From contig CAZORE010000015.1 in NCBI GenBank assembly GCA_964581815.1, positions 27,406-91,405 of the forward strand: a stretch of 64,000 nucleotides of DNA, given 5' to 3'. The DNA comes from Trebonia sp964581815 (GTDB lineage Bacteria; Actinomycetota; Actinomycetes; Streptosporangiales; Streptosporangiaceae). The position numbers were made by a program, and so were the translations under genes. The notes under the pieces were generated by a model, which had not been told where the DNA came from, made no database searches, and was given only the letters and a program-made list of their open reading frames with translations. This document shows positions 33,997-41,458 of the stretch, piece by piece. Each line of letters starts with the position of its first letter. The stretch's first letter is position 1.

Positions 33997-36305
33997 GTCG
34001 CCGTCCGGCTGGCGGTCGAAGCCACCTCCCGTTCCTCGATGAGCCTGGTCAGGCTGTCGTTGATCAGGTCGGCGGATCCGGTGATGAACTGCCCGGGGTT
34101 GCTACGGTACTGAGCGAAGGTGGCCGGGCTGACCTGGCCCACAATCGCCGCGATGGTCCGCCTGGTGAGCTGAGTCCTTGCGGCTAGCTCGCCGAGCAGG
34201 TCATACCGGACGTGAGACGGCGAGCTCCCCGCGTGCGCGGTCGTTCCGGTCGTGGTAAAACCGGCGTGCCCGGTGACGAGCCGCTGCTCGCCGTGGTGCA
34301 CGACGTACCGCAGCGCGTCGACCCGCAGGCGCTCGTCGAGGGCGGCCACGCACCGGCCGATCAGGTCGCCCGAGTCGAACACGACGGGGCAGGCAGCCTG
34401 TTCGCTGCCTGGATCATCCGGCTGACGCGCGGGCGGCCTGCGCTTTCGCCCGTCGCCCGGCACCGGGTAGCTGTTATTTGCCCCGCCCGCCCGCCCCTCC
34501 CCGCCCGCCCGCCCAGCCCCGGCCGGCTCGCCTAGCTCCCGCTGCAGGCCGGCCACGAACTCGGTGTACGACTCGTCGGTGACGACCGTCAGCTCGTTGA
34601 CCTGGTGCACGATCGCCGGGTCATCGACCCGGTCGCCGTCCTGGTTGACGCACAGGCGCAGCCCCCGGCCGATCTCCTGGCGCCGGGAGACGGTGCTGTC
34701 GCTCCGCTTGAGCATGCCCATGACAAACACGTTGGGGTTGTCCCAGCCTTCGCGCAGTGCCGAGTGGGAGAAGATGAACCTGACCGGCTCGCGCAGCGAC
34801 AGCAGGCGCTCCTTGTCCCTGAGTATGAGCTCGTAGGCGTCGGCGTCGGTGGACTGACCCCGCTCATCGCCCGCTCCCCGCAGGTCGCCGTCGATGTCAC
34901 GGCCGGTCTTCTTGTCGACAGAGAAGTATCCCCGGTGCGTGTCGTCGACGGGGATGGCCGCGAGATAGGCGCGGTACCCGGCCGGGCCCCCGCCGGCCGC
35001 CAGCTCGAGCAGCCGGTCGCTGACCTGCTCGGCGTACTCCGCGGCGAAGACGCGCGCGTACTCGCCGCGGGTGTCCGGCCTGCGGTAGTCCCGGTACCTG
35101 GCCACCTCGTCGATGAAGAACAGGGACAGCACCTTGATGCCCAGCGGGAAGAGCTCCCGCTCCTTATCCAGGTGGGCGCGGATGACCTCACGGATCTGGA
35201 TGCGGCGCCTGGCGTCCTCGGTCACGTCCGCGGTGGCCTGGCCGACGGCGATGACGTTGCCGCCGCTGAGCTCGATCACGTCCCGGGCGGCGTCGATGTC
35301 CGCGATGCGCAGGCCGCGGTAGGCCTCGATGCCCCCTGAGGCCTGGTGCAGGTCCGCGCCCGGGCCGAGCCGCCTGAGCTGGCGCCTGATGCCGGCCGCG
35401 GTGCGCACCTCAAGCTCGATGCGTGCCCGTGGGCTTGCGCCCTTGGCGACCTCGATCGCGTCCAGGTAGAGGTAGGCCGCGGCGCCGGCCAGTCCCTGCA
35501 CGGTGATGCCGCGCACCGCGATTTTCTTGACCAGCCCCTGCTGGTAGGCGTCTAGGGCACCGAGCCGGTGGACCTTGTTGTGCTCGACCCGGTGGGTGGC
35601 GGAGTAGCGCAGGATCATCAGCGGGCTGAGCAGTGACAGTGCCTCAAGCGACCTGGCCGCTCCGAGTTTTTGCGGCTCGTCGATGATGACGACCGGGCGG
35701 GCCGCGCTGATGACGTCGATGGGCCGGCGGGACTGGAAGTCGTCGAGCACCTGGTAGATGCGGCGGCTTTCCTGGCCGGCCGCGTTGAACGCCTGGATGT
35801 TGATGATCAGCACCTGGACGCCGGCGTCGGAGGAGAAACTTATCAGCTCGTGCAGGCGCCGCGAGTCGTAGCGATGCGACCGGGGCTTGCCGCCGTACGC
35901 CTGCAGGAAGTGCTTGGCGGTTACCTCGAACGAGGCTCGCACGCCCTCGCGGATCGCCACGCTCGGCACCACCACGATGAACTTCGACCAGCCGTAGCGC
36001 TTGTTCAGCTCCATGATCGTCTTGATGTACACATAGGTCTTGCCCGTGCCCGTTTCCATCTCGACGTCGAGGTTGGGCGTGCCTGGTGGGCCGGCCGCCG
36101 GGCTCTGCGCTAGCGCGGCCGACTCCGGCAGGCCGCGCTCGCGCTGCACGGCCCGGATGTTCGCGAGCAGCTCCGCGGGGCTGAGCTCGATCTGCGCGTT
36201 GGCCCCGTAACCGGTCATGCGGTGGAGAGGCTGCCCGTCGAAGCAGTCGGCCACTGCGTCGACGGCCTCGGTCTGGTACCGCTGGACCTTGAACCTGAGC
36301 CTCAT
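33993..36305 (-). CDS. res: Type III restriction enzyme Res subunit, C-terminally truncated (helicase only)
   Basis: A 770-residue SF2 helicase of the type III Res family, starting at ATG 36305, 5 bases after the Mod stop. Motif I is METGTGKT (near 85), the DEAD-like motif is IIDEPQKLG (near 208), motif III is RYSATH, and motif VI is QEIGRGLRL (near 545). Family members usually run 900-1000 residues and end in a PD-D/ExK nuclease domain. Here the protein stops just after SNPGQFITGSADLINDSLTRL, the point where that domain should begin. The stop codon overlaps the convergent aldolase stop, so the nuclease part seems deleted. It is probably defective for cleavage. Confidence 0.85.
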   Translation of the reverse strand: MRLRFKVQRYQTEAVDAVADCFDGQPLHRMTGYGANAQIELSPAELLANIRAVQRERGLPESAALAQSPAAGPPGTPNLDVEMETGTGKTYVYIKTIMELNKRYGWSKFIVVVPSVAIREGVRASFEVTAKHFLQAYGGKPRSHRYDSRRLHELISFSSDAGVQVLIINIQAFNAAGQESRRIYQVLDDFQSRRPIDVISAARPVVIIDEPQKLGAARSLEALSLLSPLMILRYSATHRVEHNKVHRLGALDAYQQGLVKKIAVRGITVQGLAGAAAYLYLDAIEVAKGASPRARIELEVRTAAGIRRQLRRLGPGADLHQASGGIEAYRGLRIADIDAARDVIELSGGNVIAVGQATADVTEDARRRIQIREVIRAHLDKERELFPLGIKVLSLFFIDEVARYRDYRRPDTRGEYARVFAAEYAEQVSDRLLELAAGGGPAGYRAYLAAIPVDDTHRGYFSVDKKTGRDIDGDLRGAGDERGQSTDADAYELILRDKERLLSLREPVRFIFSHSALREGWDNPNVFVMGMLKRSDSTVSRRQEIGRGLRLCVNQDGDRVDDPAIVHQVNELTVVTDESYTEFVAGLQRELGEPAGAGRAGGEGRAGGANNSYPVPGDGRKRRPPARQPDDPGSEQAACPVVFDSGDLIGRCVAALDERLRVDALRYVVHHGEQRLVTGHAGFTTTGTTAHAGSSPSHVRYDLLGELAARTQLTRRTIAAIVGQVSPATFAQYRSNPGQFITGSADLINDSLTRLIEEREVASTASRTAT

Positions 36306-36310
36306 CGGGT

Positions 36311-38185
36311 TCAGATCACCCGCAGGTCGGTCGCGGGGGACAGCCCGGCGAAGACCCGCCAGGCGCTGACCCGGTCGGCGTCCGTGGCGAAGGCGGAGTC
36401 GAGGAACACCGCCCGGGACGGCGCCCGGCGCGCGATTTCCCGCACCACCTGCGGCGAGACGTCCTTGGCCAGGCAGGCGATGAGGTCGCCGTCCGCTACC
36501 ACGAAGACGACGCGCCCGTCGATCAGCTCGACACTGACGGGGGCCGACAGCTCGAGCCCCGAGCTTGCGAGCAACTCGAACAGCACGTCCTCCGGGGTCC
36601 TGTCCGGCTTGACGGTCTCGGCGAAGCGGCCGGCGTCGGCCTGCGCCAGCTCGCCGGGAGCGCGCAGCACGTCGGTCATGTTGGTCGAGTCGACCCGCAG
36701 CACACGAAAGCCGGCGTCCGCGCCCGGTCGCGGCCGTCCCGTGGCCGAGCGCGCCGTGCCGCCCGCCCGGCGGACCCGGGCCTTGCAGATCTCGGCCACC
36801 GTGGCGAACCCGGCCCGGGCAGCGGCCGAGCCTGGAGCACACCGCTCCGCTAGCTGGACGGCGATGAAGCGGCGCGTGCCGCCGTCTTCCGCGTTCAGCT
36901 CGAGCACCGCCTGCGCCATGGTCCCCGACCCCGCGAAGAAGTCGAGCACGAGCGAGGACTTGTCCGTGGCGTGCTCAAGTACCCGCTTCATCAGCCTCAC
37001 CGGCTTCGGGTTATCGAATACCTTGCCGGGAAGCAGCGCCCCCAGGTCCCTGGTGCCCTCGTCGGTGTGGCCCGCGTACTCGTGGCTCCAGAAGTTCGTC
37101 GGGGTCAGTCCCCTGGCCTGGCTGAGGAACATCTTGACCGAGGGCACCGGGCTCTTGCCGTCGGCGCCCCAGTAGAGCAGGTTCTCCGCCGCGAGACGCT
37201 CGAACTCGGCCCTGGACCTGCGCCAGGCGTTGGTCGACGGCCAGGTGGCCTGCCCGGTATTCGGGTTCCTGATCTCGTAGCAGAGGTTAGGGCGTTGCGC
37301 GGCCGATGCCGGGTTCAGGAAGGAGGCGCCCTTCCACGGCCCGCGCGGGTCGCCGTCCGGATTGGCGTACCGTGCGTCCGCCTCAGCGGTGCGCGGCAGC
37401 AGGTTCACCGCGAACTGGTCGCTTCTGGAAAAGACGACGATGTTCTCCACGACGGCGGTGAAGTCCCGCGTGTTGTTGCTCCGGGTGTAGCGCTTTTGCC
37501 AGGTGATGTCGGCGCGGAAATTGTCCTCGCCCATGACCTCGTTGAGCAGCTTGATGAGGTTGGCGTGCTCGGTGGAGTCGATGCTGACGAAGATCGCCCC
37601 GTCGTCGGCGAGCAGGTTCCGCGCCAGCGCCAGGCGCGGGTACATCATGCTGAGCCAGTCGGAATGAAAGCGGCCGCTGGCTTCGGTGTTGGCCACCAGC
37701 CGGGTGCCCGTGGCATCGGTCTGGCCGGAGCGCGCCAGGTACTCCGCCGTCGTCTCGGCGAACTGGTCGGCGTAGACGAAGTCGCCGCCCGTGTTGTACG
37801 GGGGGTCGATGTAGATCAGCTTGACCTTGCCGAGGTACGACTCCTGGAGGAGCTTGAGCGCGTCCAGGTTGTCGCCCTCGATGAAGATGTTGCGCGTGGT
37901 GTCGAAGTCGACCGACTCGCTGCGGGCCGGGCGGAGCGTCCGTGCGACGGGGGCACTGGCGGCGAGGAGCGCCGCTCGCTTGCCCGGCCAGTCGAGCTGG
38001 TACCGCTCCCTGGGCCCCTCGGCGAGGTGGCCGGACAGCTCCTGGCGCAGCAGGTCGAAGTCGACGGCGCGGACTAGGTTGCCGTCACCGTCGCGGCTCT
38101 CGGTGATCACGCCGGGGAACAGCCCGGCGATCACCGCGATGTTCCGCGCGGTTTGGTCGGGCGTGTGCGCCCGCAGCTTGTCCAC
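36311..38185 (-). CDS. mod: Type III DNA methyltransferase (Mod subunit)
   Basis: A 624-residue beta-class N6-adenine methyltransferase. The catalytic motif YIDPPYNTGG lies near residue 128, and the AdoMet-binding motif DFFAGSGTMAQAV lies near 416, after it, which defines the beta order. The intervening target-recognition region contains AFERLAAEN-type variable sequence. Also present are the family block IFVSIDSTEHANLIKLLNEV and the N-terminal FIEGDNLDALKLLQESYLG. It is first in a two-gene unit with Res. Even if restriction is lost, it could still modify DNA and set the epigenetic pattern. Confidence 0.92.
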   Translation of the reverse strand: MDKLRAHTPDQTARNIAVIAGLFPGVITESRDGDGNLVRAVDFDLLRQELSGHLAEGPRERYQLDWPGKRAALLAASAPVARTLRPARSESVDFDTTRNIFIEGDNLDALKLLQESYLGKVKLIYIDPPYNTGGDFVYADQFAETTAEYLARSGQTDATGTRLVANTEASGRFHSDWLSMMYPRLALARNLLADDGAIFVSIDSTEHANLIKLLNEVMGEDNFRADITWQKRYTRSNNTRDFTAVVENIVVFSRSDQFAVNLLPRTAEADARYANPDGDPRGPWKGASFLNPASAAQRPNLCYEIRNPNTGQATWPSTNAWRRSRAEFERLAAENLLYWGADGKSPVPSVKMFLSQARGLTPTNFWSHEYAGHTDEGTRDLGALLPGKVFDNPKPVRLMKRVLEHATDKSSLVLDFFAGSGTMAQAVLELNAEDGGTRRFIAVQLAERCAPGSAAARAGFATVAEICKARVRRAGGTARSATGRPRPGADAGFRVLRVDSTNMTDVLRAPGELAQADAGRFAETVKPDRTPEDVLFELLASSGLELSAPVSVELIDGRVVFVVADGDLIACLAKDVSPQVVREIARRAPSRAVFLDSAFATDADRVSAWRVFAGLSPATDLRVI

Positions 38186-38224
38186 GGGCCAAGGCTAGCG
38201 GCGGCGCTCGTCCCGCGTTGGCCG

Positions 38225-38881
38225 CTACTCCCAGCTGCGCGCGTCGCGGCGGTGCGGCCCGTTGATCGGCTGAGTCGGCTCGTGGCCGCGCTGCTCGGGC
38301 ACGTAGCCCTGGTCGTCCCGGTAGCCCGGCTCGGCCGGGTAGCCCTGCCCGTCCGGGTATTCCCGCTCGGTGCCGTAGCCCGCGCCGTCGGCGTAGCGGG
38401 TACCGGCCGGGTAGGCCGGCGGCACCCGGCGCCGGACGGCCCGGGCCGCCACCGCCGTGAGCAGCGACGTGATCGCGATCCCGAGCACCAGGTCGACCAC
38501 CGCGGTGGCGGCCTTCTGGTCGAGCGATGCTCCCGTGCTGAACGGGTAGACCACGGCGGCAAGCGTGGAAAGCCCCATGATCCAGTCAAAGAACAGGGCT
38601 GGCTGCGGCGCGCCGAGCACCAGCAGGTAAAGCAGGCCCGCGGCGACGACCGCGATAAGCGCCGCGAAGAGCACGTACTCGCCGGTGTGGGCATTGCCCC
38701 ACGCGCCGGCGCCGGCCGGCGCCAGGATCGGAATGTGGAGCGTCCAGCGGCAGATGAGGATGCCGACAAGCGCGATAAGCGCCGCGACGACCGCGGTCGC
38801 CGCGGCGCCCGCCCAGAACTGGGCGGAGTCGGGCCGGACGCGATTGGTCCTCGCGTCATTTGGCGATGCGGGATAGGTCAT
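38225..38881 (-). CDS. DUF6069-like four-helix membrane protein
   Basis: A 218-residue protein from ATG 38881 with GAGGAG upstream. Four hydrophobic helices (AGAAATAVVAALIALVGIL, YVLFAALIAVVAAGLLYLLV, DWIMGLSTLAAVVYPFSTG, and VDLVLGIAITSLLTAVAARAV) are followed by a cytoplasmic Tyr/Gly/Pro-rich tail with repeats such as GYPAEPGYRDDQGYVPEQ. The helix pattern resembles DUF6069 proteins. Function is unknown. It lies 39 bases from the Mod gene in the same direction. Confidence 0.65.
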   Translation of the reverse strand: MTYPASPNDARTNRVRPDSAQFWAGAAATAVVAALIALVGILICRWTLHIPILAPAGAGAWGNAHTGEYVLFAALIAVVAAGLLYLLVLGAPQPALFFDWIMGLSTLAAVVYPFSTGASLDQKAATAVVDLVLGIAITSLLTAVAARAVRRRVPPAYPAGTRYADGAGYGTEREYPDGQGYPAEPGYRDDQGYVPEQRGHEPTQPINGPHRRDARSWE

Positions 38882-39195
38882 TTCTGCTCCTCGCAAGTGT
38901 GAGCTTCCGTGCCTCAGCTACCCACGCGAGTCAGGTGAAACCCGGCGCGCCGACCGGGCCGCTTGCCCGTCGTGCCCGCACTCCGGACGGTCACGAAAAC
39001 TACCATCCCGGTCGCAATTTGCGACTGGGTGTCACGGTGCGTGTAATAACGCAGTGATTAGCGTCACAGAATGGTAAGTTTTCCGTCTCGCCTTTCTTGG
39101 CGAAGTCGCAGGCGGCGCATGTTTCTTTCTGGCATCGTTGATCGGCAGCGGTAGATGAGTGCGGCATATGCACGACATGGACCGAAGGGACTGCG
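38882..39195. promoter_or_regulatory. Upstream region of the first lysozyme-fold protein, with a CRP-like site
   Basis: A 314-base intergenic stretch. AGTGATTAGCGTCACA (39053-39068) matches TGTGA-N6-TCACA with one mismatch, similar to the perfect sites before the paralogous gene at 40612. The remainder shows no gene; small ORFs here overlap the true start in other frames. Confidence 0.5.
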
Positions 39196-40050
39196 TTGTC
39201 ACGACATCGGAGCGCGATGCTTGCGGAGCGTCCGTATGCATCGCCCGGCGATTCGCGGACCTCCGATGCTGGCTCGGCCGCCGGTCAGGGAAATGCCCGC
39301 CCGCGCCCGGGCACTGCCGGGGCCGCCGCCGCTCCCAGCGTGCGGGGCGCGGACAGTGCCAGGGTCGCGACCGGCGGGCGGAGCGCGAAGAAGAAGCGTG
39401 GCCTGTTCCGGCGAACCGGCATCGCGCTGCCCGCGGCGGGACTCGCAGTTCTTCTCGTCGTCGTGGTCTGGGGCGCGGCCAAGGTGATGGATCCACAGGG
39501 CAGCGGGGCGAGCAGCCTCTTCGAGTCCATCGACGGCCTCGGGCACAGCGGCTCGGTGGCGCTGCTCGTGCAGGAACGGCAGACGCTGATTGATATGTCC
39601 GCCGCGGCCAAGACGCTGACGGTGGCGGCTAAGCCCGCGATGGCGAATCCCGAGCAGATCCTCGCGTCCCAGAACTCGAGCACCTCAAGCTCGAGCATGA
39701 CGACCGGCGGCACCGGCGTCGCCACGACGGCCCCGCCGTCCAACCCGACCGCGGCCCAGGCGACCGCCAAGTCGATGCTCGCCAGCTTCGGCTTCAGCGC
39801 GACCACGCAGTGGCCCTGCCTGTACGACCTGTGGGAGCAGGAGAGCACCTGGAACGTGTACGCGGAGAACCCGGTATCCGGCGCGTACGGGATTCCGCAG
39901 TCGCTCCCCGGTGACAAGATGGCATCCGCCGGCGCGGACTGGCAGACGGACGCGGCCACCCAGATCAAATGGGGCCTTGGCTATATAAAGACCGTCTACG
40001 GCACCCCATGCGGCGCATGGCAGAACGAAGTGAACTACCACTACTACTAG
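39196..40050 (+). CDS. Secreted/membrane-anchored lysozyme-fold (transglycosylase-like) protein A
   Basis: A 284-residue protein. A basic N-terminal cytoplasmic segment (AKKKRGLFRRTG) precedes one helix (IALPAAGLAVLLVVVVWGAA, residues about 77-96), so it is probably membrane-anchored facing out. A Ser/Thr-rich stalk follows. The C-terminal ~85 residues form a compact lysozyme-like domain with probable catalytic Glu in LWEQESTWNVYAENP, then GAYGIPQSLPGDKMA, and two Cys (WPCLYDL and GTPCGAW) that may pair. It is paralogous to the genes at 40612 and 45445. Probably a peptidoglycan lytic enzyme used in growth or spore germination. Confidence 0.8.
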   Translation: MSRHRSAMLAERPYASPGDSRTSDAGSAAGQGNARPRPGTAGAAAAPSVRGADSARVATGGRSAKKKRGLFRRTGIALPAAGLAVLLVVVVWGAAKVMDPQGSGASSLFESIDGLGHSGSVALLVQERQTLIDMSAAAKTLTVAAKPAMANPEQILASQNSSTSSSSMTTGGTGVATTAPPSNPTAAQATAKSMLASFGFSATTQWPCLYDLWEQESTWNVYAENPVSGAYGIPQSLPGDKMASAGADWQTDAATQIKWGLGYIKTVYGTPCGAWQNEVNYHYY

Positions 40051-40259
40051 GCCTTTTCATCGGGATGCCCCGCCTTCGCCCAGCCTTGCGGCGAAGGCGG
40101 TGAAAAGTGTCACTGATTCGCTCGGATGGCCTTTTACTGGCTCATCGTGGCGGTAATCGTCGGCCGGGAGCTGTCTGCGGCGTTCACCGGAATCTATCCA
40201 CGTTACGTAACACAGCGAATACTAACTGTTACGCGAGGCGTCGTGAGCTGGCTTGCAGT

Positions 40260-40305
40260 AGTCTAATTGGCTGATGTGATCTTGATCACATCAGCCAATT
40301 AGACT
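40260..40305. promoter_or_regulatory. 46-bp perfect palindrome with CRP/GlxR-type core
   Basis: The core TGTGATCTTGATCACA (40275-40290) matches the CRP-family consensus TGTGA-N6-TCACA exactly. The dyad extends to 22 bases per arm around a TT centre. Confidence 0.75.
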
Positions 40306-40355
40306 TATTGATTATCTCGTTTATGAGAAGTTTCGTCCATCTCGCGATGGCAACT

Positions 40356-40387
40356 ATTAGTGATGTGATCTAGATCACATCACTAAT
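40356..40387. promoter_or_regulatory. 32-bp perfect palindrome with CRP/GlxR-type core
   Basis: The core TGTGATCTAGATCACA (40364-40379) is a second exact CRP-type site. Its centre is 89 bases from the first site's centre. Confidence 0.75.
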
Positions 40388-40611
40388 CGGAGTTTATAAC
40401 CGCGTTAATCTGGCATGTTCGATTGGCGGAAGCACTCTGGATGCGAGATGGTCACCAACGGGTGGCCAGGTACCCTGACCCGTGCCAAGTCCGCAGCCCG
40501 ACGCGGGACACTTTTCCCGAATGGCTTATTATCGGGATTGTGGCGCCGGCCGGTAAGGGGTGAAGGCAGCGCGGGCCGCGGGGTGCGGCCGCGCCTGATT
40601 GAAGGCATCCT

Positions 40612-41325
40612 TTGGCACGCCAATTGCCATGGTTGTGTTCGGCCCGTCTTTCTCGCAAGGTCACCGTGCTCACCGCCGCCGGGGCGCTCTGCCTCGCGGC
40701 AACCGGGACCGCCGCCGCCGTCACGTGGGCGGCACCCCCGGCGTCGCCTGCCCAGGCCGCCGACATGCTCTCCCTTCATCCCCTTATCCGCTCATCGCAG
40801 GCCGGGGCCGCGCAGCTGGCACCCCAAGGCAATCTCGCCAGGCAGGCCGTCCTCATCGGGACGGCGGACCGGGCCGCGGCCGCGCATGCGGCCGCGGCGG
40901 CCCGCGCGGCGGCGCGGCGGGCGGCGGCCGCCCGCGCGGCGGCCAGGGCCGCGGCCGCGCGGCGTGCCGCACAGCGAGCCGCCGCTCAGCAGGCGGCGGC
41001 TGAGACGGCGGTCACCCAGGTGCCATCGGGCACCGCGCGGCGGATCGCCGAGCTGATGCTCGTCCAGTTCGGATGGATCGGGCAGTTTTCCTGCCTCAGC
41101 GCGCTGTGGGCGCAGGAGAGCGGCTGGAACGTGTACGCGGAGAACCCAAGTTCCGGCGCATACGGCATTCCGCAGGCGCTGCCGGGGTCGAAGATGGCCT
41201 CGGCGGGCGCGGACTGGCAGTCCGATGCGGCCACCCAGATCAACTGGGGCCTCGCCTACATACGGGCGGCGTACGGGTCCCCGTGCGCCGCCTGGGGTCA
41301 CGAGGAGGCGGCCGGCTGGTATTAG
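40612..41325 (+). CDS. Secreted lysozyme-fold (transglycosylase-like) protein B with Ala/Arg coiled coil
   Basis: A 237-residue exported protein from TTG 40612, with GAAGG before it. The signal peptide core is LTAAGALCLAATGTAAAV. Residues about 83-145 are an almost pure Ala/Arg helix (AARAAARRAAAARAAARA), likely a coiled coil or wall-spanning stalk. The C-terminal domain has the catalytic-Glu segment LWAQESGWNVYAENP, GAYGIPQALPGSKMASAGAD, and paired Cys candidates (FSCLSAL and GSPCAAW), ending AAGWY. It lies behind two perfect CRP-type sites. Probably a peptidoglycan hydrolase under CRP control, comparable in logic to rpf genes. Confidence 0.82.
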   Translation: MARQLPWLCSARLSRKVTVLTAAGALCLAATGTAAAVTWAAPPASPAQAADMLSLHPLIRSSQAGAAQLAPQGNLARQAVLIGTADRAAAAHAAAAARAAARRAAAARAAARAAAARRAAQRAAAQQAAAETAVTQVPSGTARRIAELMLVQFGWIGQFSCLSALWAQESGWNVYAENPSSGAYGIPQALPGSKMASAGADWQSDAATQINWGLAYIRAAYGSPCAAWGHEEAAGWY

Positions 41326-41342
41326 GGGCGCCTGATCCCGCC

Positions 41343-41442
41343 NNNNNNNNNNNNNNNNNNNNNNNNNNNNNNNNNNNNNNNNNNNNNNNNNNNNNNNNNN
41401 NNNNNNNNNNNNNNNNNNNNNNNNNNNNNNNNNNNNNNNNNN
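41343..41442. other. Assembly gap (100 N) between convergent genes
   Basis: A scaffold gap of unknown true length in the short spacer between two convergent genes. The flanks share only CCCGCC. A terminator hairpin that stopped sequencing or assembly is a plausible cause. Confidence 0.9.
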
Positions 41443-41458
41443 CCCGCCAGCCGGAGCG

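Larger units (their letters stand above)
40051..40611. promoter_or_regulatory. Long control region with two CRP-type palindromes
   Basis: This 561-base gap contains the palindromes at 40260-40305 and 40356-40387, then a leader of about 220 bases before the TTG start at 40612. The leader ends in a GC-rich hairpin (about 40572-40597) just before the ribosome-binding site GAAGG. A shorter hairpin at about 40069-40094 (CGCCTTCGCC with GGCGAAGGCG) follows the upstream gene and probably terminates it. Confidence 0.6.

Noticed and set aside
36306..36842. Possible 179-residue N-terminal extension of the Res protein
   Set aside because: It lies in another frame over the Mod gene and translates to Arg/Gly-rich sequence. 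The Res family start (MRLRFKVQRYQTEAVDAV) is at 36305, right after the Mod stop.
40390..40611. c-di-AMP (ydaO-type) riboswitch before the lysozyme-fold gene
   Set aside because: A CCAAGTCCG-like piece and a GGGGTGAA piece are present, but the strongly conserved 3' element (AGCTAACCTCG-like) is missing. Not annotated; kept only as a finding to check.
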